Below are positions 58,932 to 61,738 of a DNA stretch of 61,738 nucleotides, piece after piece (position 1 is the first letter of the stretch; each line of letters begins with the position of its first letter). This DNA comes from an uncultured Collinsella sp. (GTDB taxonomy: Bacteria > Actinomycetota > Coriobacteriia > Coriobacteriales > Coriobacteriaceae), in the NCBI GenBank assembly GCA_900542555.1, contig UQNU01000004.1, positions 1-61,738 of the forward strand. Reading direction: 5' to 3'. Position numbers and translations under genes: made by a program. The notes under the pieces are model-generated. The model worked only from the letters and a program-made list of their open reading frames with translations, did not search any database and was not told the origin of the DNA.

Positions 58932-59786
58932 ATGTCCATTCGTATTATTACCGATTCCGCAAGCGATATGTCGCCGGCGGAGCACCCCGCTCTGCGTGTT
59001 TTGCCGCTGTCTGTCACCTTTGGCACCGATGTGTACATGGATGGCGTCGACATCGATCACCAGCGCTTTTACGAGATGCTTGTGGAACGCGATGAGCTGC
59101 CCAAGACCGGTCAGGTCAACCCGTACGCGTTTTCGCAGGCGATTGCCGAGGCGCGTGAGGCCGCCGACGAGGCAGTGATTATTACCGTGGGCGCCAAGCT
59201 TTCGGGCACCAATCAGAGTGCCCGTACCGCACTTGCCGAGGCGCCGGGCGGCGACGTGTTCGTGGTAGACAGCAATAACGTTACCTTGGGCGAGCGCGTG
59301 CTGGTCGAGTATGCCCTGCGCTTGGTGGACGAGGGCCGTAGTGCGGCTCAGATCGCGGCGGCCGTCGAGGCCGTGCGCGACCGCGTGGTGGTTATCGGCC
59401 TGCTCGAGACGCTGGAGTACTTGGTGCGCGGCGGTCGCCTGTCTGCCGCTGCGGGCGCTGTGGGCACGCTGCTCAACGTGAAGCCCGTGGTGGCCGCCGA
59501 GGACGGCCTGATCGTGCAGCTGGGCAAGGCGCGCGGTTCCAAGAACGGCCGTAACCTGCTCAACCAGAAGGTCGAAAAAGCGGGCGGCGTCGACTTTTCC
59601 ATGCCGCTGGCGCTCGGCTATACGGGCCTTTCGGACGCGGTGCTCAAGAAGTACATCGAGGACAGCGCCGCGCTGTGGGCCGGCCACACCGAGGGTGAGT
59701 TGCCCGTTCACACCATCGGTGCCACCATCGGCACTCACGTAGGCCCCGGTGCCGTAGCCGTAGCCTTCTTCCAGCCCGCCAACTAA
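58932..59786 (+). CDS. DegV-family (fatty-acid-binding, EDD fold) protein, copy 2
   Basis: 284 residues, paralogue of the protein at 6396. Signatures: IRIITDSASDMSP, LPKTGQVNPYAFSQAI, ITVGAKLSGTNQSARTA (fatty-acid pocket), VVDSNNVTLGERVLVEYAL, LLETLEYLVRGGRLSAAAGAVGTLLNVKPVV and IGATIGTHVGPGAVAVAF. The conserved RGGRLS stretch is present, unlike copy 1 which has KNGRAP at the same place. Start ATG 58932 has AGAAAGGATTCGCT; the frame is open to 58827. Likely a FakB-type carrier for a fatty-acid kinase encoded elsewhere. Confidence 0.93.
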   Translation: MSIRIITDSASDMSPAEHPALRVLPLSVTFGTDVYMDGVDIDHQRFYEMLVERDELPKTGQVNPYAFSQAIAEAREAADEAVIITVGAKLSGTNQSARTALAEAPGGDVFVVDSNNVTLGERVLVEYALRLVDEGRSAAQIAAAVEAVRDRVVVIGLLETLEYLVRGGRLSAAAGAVGTLLNVKPVVAAEDGLIVQLGKARGSKNGRNLLNQKVEKAGGVDFSMPLALGYTGLSDAVLKKYIEDSAALWAGHTEGELPVHTIGATIGTHVGPGAVAVAFFQPAN

Positions 59787-59800
59787 CCGACCCGCCAACA

Positions 59801-59888
59801 AATGATCCCTTGGGGACGGAGGAAAACGGATCATCGACCGCACGGAGGCCGCGAATGATCCGTTTTCCTCCGTCCCCAAGGGATCATT
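59801..59888. repeat. Perfect 34-base inverted repeat with GGGGAC core
   Basis: Arms 59801-59834 (AATGATCCCTTGGGGACGGA and on) and 59855-59888 are exact reverse complements over 34 bases, with a 20-base loop. It starts 15 bases after the degV stop and ends 36 bases before the MGMT-domain gene. It can terminate degV, but its length and perfection point to a recent REPIN/MITE-like insertion. Confidence 0.8.
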
Positions 59889-59923
59889 TCTTTATGCTGT
59901 TAATGCGGAGAGGGGAGCGAGCG

Positions 59924-60244
59924 ATGGCGTCTGAGGGCTTTTTTGAACAGGTGTACGAGGTGGTCGAGCAGATCCCCGAGGGGATGGTCGCCACGTATGG
60001 TCAGGTGGCGCTGCTTGCCGGTCGTCCACGAAGTGCACGATACGTGGGCTATGCGCTGCATAGCAACCCACGCCCTGGCCAAATTCCCTGCCACCGCGTG
60101 GTGTTTGCCGACGGGCGCATATGCGAGGGTTTTGCTTTTGGCGGTCCCGATGCTCAACGTGAGCTTTTGCTAGGGGAGGGTGTGGCGTTTAAGGACGACG
60201 TGCACGTCGACTTGGCCGCCTGTCGCTGGCCTGCCGGACTCTAA
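59924..60244 (+). CDS. MGMT-family protein (catalytic domain only)
   Basis: 106 residues consisting only of the DNA-binding/catalytic domain of O6-alkylguanine-DNA alkyltransferase. HTH: GMVATYGQVALLAGRPRSARYVGYAL; active-site motif IPCHRVV keeps the methyl-accepting Cys; then the FADGRICEGFAFGG loop. Alkyltransferase-like (ATL) proteins of similar size usually have Trp in place of that Cys, so this could be an active mini-MGMT or an ATL with Cys. The usual N-terminal MGMT domain is missing. Start ATG 59924 with GAGGGGAGCGAGCG; upstream frame (59810) runs through the 34-base repeat and is not coding. Confidence 0.86.
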   Translation: MASEGFFEQVYEVVEQIPEGMVATYGQVALLAGRPRSARYVGYALHSNPRPGQIPCHRVVFADGRICEGFAFGGPDAQRELLLGEGVAFKDDVHVDLAACRWPAGL

Positions 60245-60260
60245 CAGCTCTGTCGTGGCC

Positions 60261-60302
60261 AAAACCATCACAAAGGTGCCTGTCCCCTTTGTGATGGTTT
60301 TC
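60261..60302 (+). terminator. ACCATCACAAAGG hairpin, terminator (copy 4)
   Basis: AAAACCATCACAAAGG and CCTTTGTGATGGTTTT are perfect complements around TGCCTGTCC, with T-rich continuation. Compared with copy 3 the stem has a compensated C-to-T change (CATCAC/GTGATG). Confidence 0.82.
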
Positions 60303-60574
60303 CTTTACAGGTTTACCTGGGCTAACTTATGGAGAAGCTATGGCGGCTCATATTGATGCTGCAAAGTAAACCACGGTGAACTATATTGTATTCAGCGACG
60401 GAGCAGGCAATAGGCGATGAAAAAGCCTGCCCTGTTGAGTTTGATTCGCATCCCTCCCCTCTGTGCGATTCAACGGTGTACTTCGGGAACGGGCCCGCTG
60501 GCAACTGACTGCCGGCGGGCCCGTTCCCGTTTGTCGGGGGAGTGCGATGGGCGGAGCCGAACCGGTCGGGCACC
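60303..60574. other. Non-coding gap with one strong hairpin
   Basis: No credible gene. CGGGAACGGGCCCGCTGGCA (60484-60503) pairs with TGCCGGCGGGCCCGTTCCCG (60510-60529) over 20 bases with one mismatch, without a T-run on either side. GCAGGC (60404) and GCCTGC (60425) make a weaker hairpin. Function unknown. Confidence 0.5.
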
Positions 60575-60602
60575 AAAAAAGGCGGACGCCGTAGCGCCCG
60601 CC
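60575..60602 (-). terminator. Rho-independent terminator of trpS
   Basis: On the minus strand GGCGGGCGC pairs with GCGTCCGCC around TACG, followed by TTTTTT. It begins about 35 bases after the trpS stop. Confidence 0.85.
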
Positions 60603-60637
60603 CTATAGCAATCGAAAGTTCAAGCCAGCAGGTCGGT

Positions 60638-61687
60638 CTAGTACACCATGCCCATGGCGTCCCGAACCTCGGCCAGGGTCTGCTCGGCGATCTCGTTGGC
60701 GCGACGGTTGCCCTCGTGCAGCACGTCCTTCACGTAGTCCAGATCGTTCTCGTAGCGCTGACGACGCTCGCGGATCGGCGCGAAGTACTCGTTGACGGCC
60801 TCGGTCACGTACTTCTTGAGCTGGCCGGAGCCGCCCATGCCAATCTCCTCGGCAATCTCGACCTCGGAACGGCCGGTGCAGATCGCGGCGGTCGAAAGCA
60901 GGCCGGAAACGCCGGGACGGTTCTCGGGATCGAACGTGATCATGCGCTCAGAGTCGGTTTGGCTCTTCTTGATGCGCTTGGCCGTCTCCTCGGCGGTCAT
61001 CGAGATGTTGATGGCGTTGCCGTAGCTCTTGCTCATCTTGCGACCGTCCAGGCCGGGCAGCAGCGGAGTCTCGGACAGCAGCGCGTCGACCTCGGGGAAC
61101 ACCTTGCCGTAGCGGTTGTTAAAGCGGCGGGCGATGGTGCGGGTGAGCTCGATATGCGGCAGCTGGTCGCGGCCGACGGGAACCACATTGCCCTTGCAGA
61201 ACAGGATGTCGCAGGCCTGATGCACCGGATAGGTGAGCAGAAGACCGGTGAGCTCGTGGCCCGAGGCCTCCATCTCGGCCTTGACGGTGGGGTTGCGCGC
61301 CAGCTCGGCCTCGGAAACCAGCGACAGGAACGGCAGCATGAGCTGGTTGGCGGCGGGCACGGCGGAGTGCGCGTAAATCATGGTCTTGTCGGGGTCGATG
61401 CCACAGGCAAGGTAGTCCATGACCATGTTGTACACGTTGTCCTGGATGTGCTCGGTGGTGTCGCGGTCGGTGATGACCTGGTAGTCGGCGATGAGCACGT
61501 TGGTCTTGGCGCCCATGTTCTGCAGCTCAACGCGGCCCTTGAGGGTGCCAAAGTAGTGGCCCAGGTGCAGACGACCGGTGGGGCGGTCGCCGGTAAGCAT
61601 GGTGAACTTCTCGGGCGTCTTGGCCAGGCCCTCGCGAATGGCGTTGCTCTTTTGCAGCGCGACTTCGTAGCTGTTCTCGTTTGGCAT
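60638..61687 (-). CDS. trpS: Tryptophanyl-tRNA synthetase
   Basis: Charges tRNA-Trp with tryptophan; class I synthetase, about 349 residues from ATG 61687 (MPNENSYEVALQKS). HIGH-type motif in GRLHLGHYFGTL, KMSKS in GRKMSKSYGNAI, plus QIPVGRDQ-like VVPVGRDQLPHIELTR. The frame appears to extend to 61705 as MYKRQ, but those codons come from the sequencing adapter. The native sequence ends three bases upstream of this ATG, so its ribosome site cannot be seen and a slightly longer native N-terminus cannot be excluded. Terminator follows. Confidence 0.96.
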   Translation of the reverse strand: MPNENSYEVALQKSNAIREGLAKTPEKFTMLTGDRPTGRLHLGHYFGTLKGRVELQNMGAKTNVLIADYQVITDRDTTEHIQDNVYNMVMDYLACGIDPDKTMIYAHSAVPAANQLMLPFLSLVSEAELARNPTVKAEMEASGHELTGLLLTYPVHQACDILFCKGNVVPVGRDQLPHIELTRTIARRFNNRYGKVFPEVDALLSETPLLPGLDGRKMSKSYGNAINISMTAEETAKRIKKSQTDSERMITFDPENRPGVSGLLSTAAICTGRSEVEIAEEIGMGGSGQLKKYVTEAVNEYFAPIRERRQRYENDLDYVKDVLHEGNRRANEIAEQTLAEVRDAMGMVY

Positions 61688-61690
61688 GAT

Positions 61691-61738
61691 CTGTCTCTTA
61701 TACACATCTGACGCTGCCGACGAAGCTAGAAGTGTAGA
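61691..61738. other. Illumina Nextera adapter at the contig end (not genomic)
   Basis: 61691-61709 is the Nextera mosaic end (CTGTCTCTTATACACATCT), 61710-61723 continues GACGCTGCCGACGA (reverse complement of the read-1 adapter), 61724-61731 AGCTAGAA is an eight-base i5 index, and 61732-61738 GTGTAGA begins the P5 flow-cell sequence. These 48 bases should be removed. Confidence 0.98.

Noticed and set aside
61688..61705. Native extended N-terminus MYKRQI of trpS
   Set aside because: These codons lie in the Nextera adapter; the peptide is a known artefact.

Overview
The window is a 61.7-kb high-GC contig from what looks like a Collinsella-type member of the Coriobacteriia (Actinomycetota). The basis is codon use rich in GCC/GAC/CTC, plain AAGGAG ribosome sites, several DegV and HAD proteins, ATP-type PckA, and intergenic hairpins of the kind I associate with this group. 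No rRNA, tRNA or CRISPR array was seen, and the species is inferred without any search. The last 48 bases (61691-61738) are Illumina Nextera adapter plus index, so the window ends at a draft-assembly contig end.

Layout. 0.2-16.3 kb is housekeeping: a coiled-coil membrane protein, an SDR dehydrogenase, tgt, a LOG-family protein, a RelB/YafQ toxin-antitoxin pair, DegV, two HAD phosphatases, a PepV-like dipeptidase, the pstSCAB phosphate importer and an ABC-F/Uup ATPase. 16.4-24.3 kb handles metals: a DtxR-family repressor, a Zn/Cd-type P-ATPase with a separate HMA metallochaperone-like protein and an ArsR/SmtB repressor with matching operators, and a 10-TM exporter with a His-rich loop. Inside this block sits a DUF559-like protein bounded by nested inverted repeats. 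24.4-32.2 kb holds YaiI, HdeD, a nitroreductase, two adjacent histidine phosphatases, a degenerate DUF1015-like protein, an M20 peptidase, serA and serC.

32.4-50.2 kb is the accessory island. A Phd/RelE pair is followed by a BREX phage-defence operon: brxA, brxB, brxC, pglX, three non-canonical genes, then pglZ. The non-canonical genes encode a protein with two OmpR-type winged helices fused to a PglZ N-terminal-like domain, a ParB-like protein, and a SNF2 helicase. No brxL, brxD or brxHI is present. brxC is split by what looks like loss of one T. pglX is split by a lower-GC cassette carrying its target-recognition region, a helix-turn-helix gene and a small ORF. The gene set is therefore an unusual BREX variant that may currently be switched off or decaying, or may be switched by cassette exchange.

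50.5-61.7 kb returns to housekeeping: a cation/proton antiporter with two RCK_C domains, a metallophosphoesterase, a polysaccharide flippase, pckA, a B3/B4-domain protein with a structured leader, MarR, a second DegV, an MGMT-domain protein and trpS.

Across the window, intergenic gaps carry several families of long inverted repeats: GGGGAC/GTCCCC elements, TTGCGGTG...CACCGCAA elements, and ACCACCACAAAGG terminator-like elements. They resemble REP/REPIN or MITE sequences mobilised by RAYT-type transposases, though no such transposase is encoded here.
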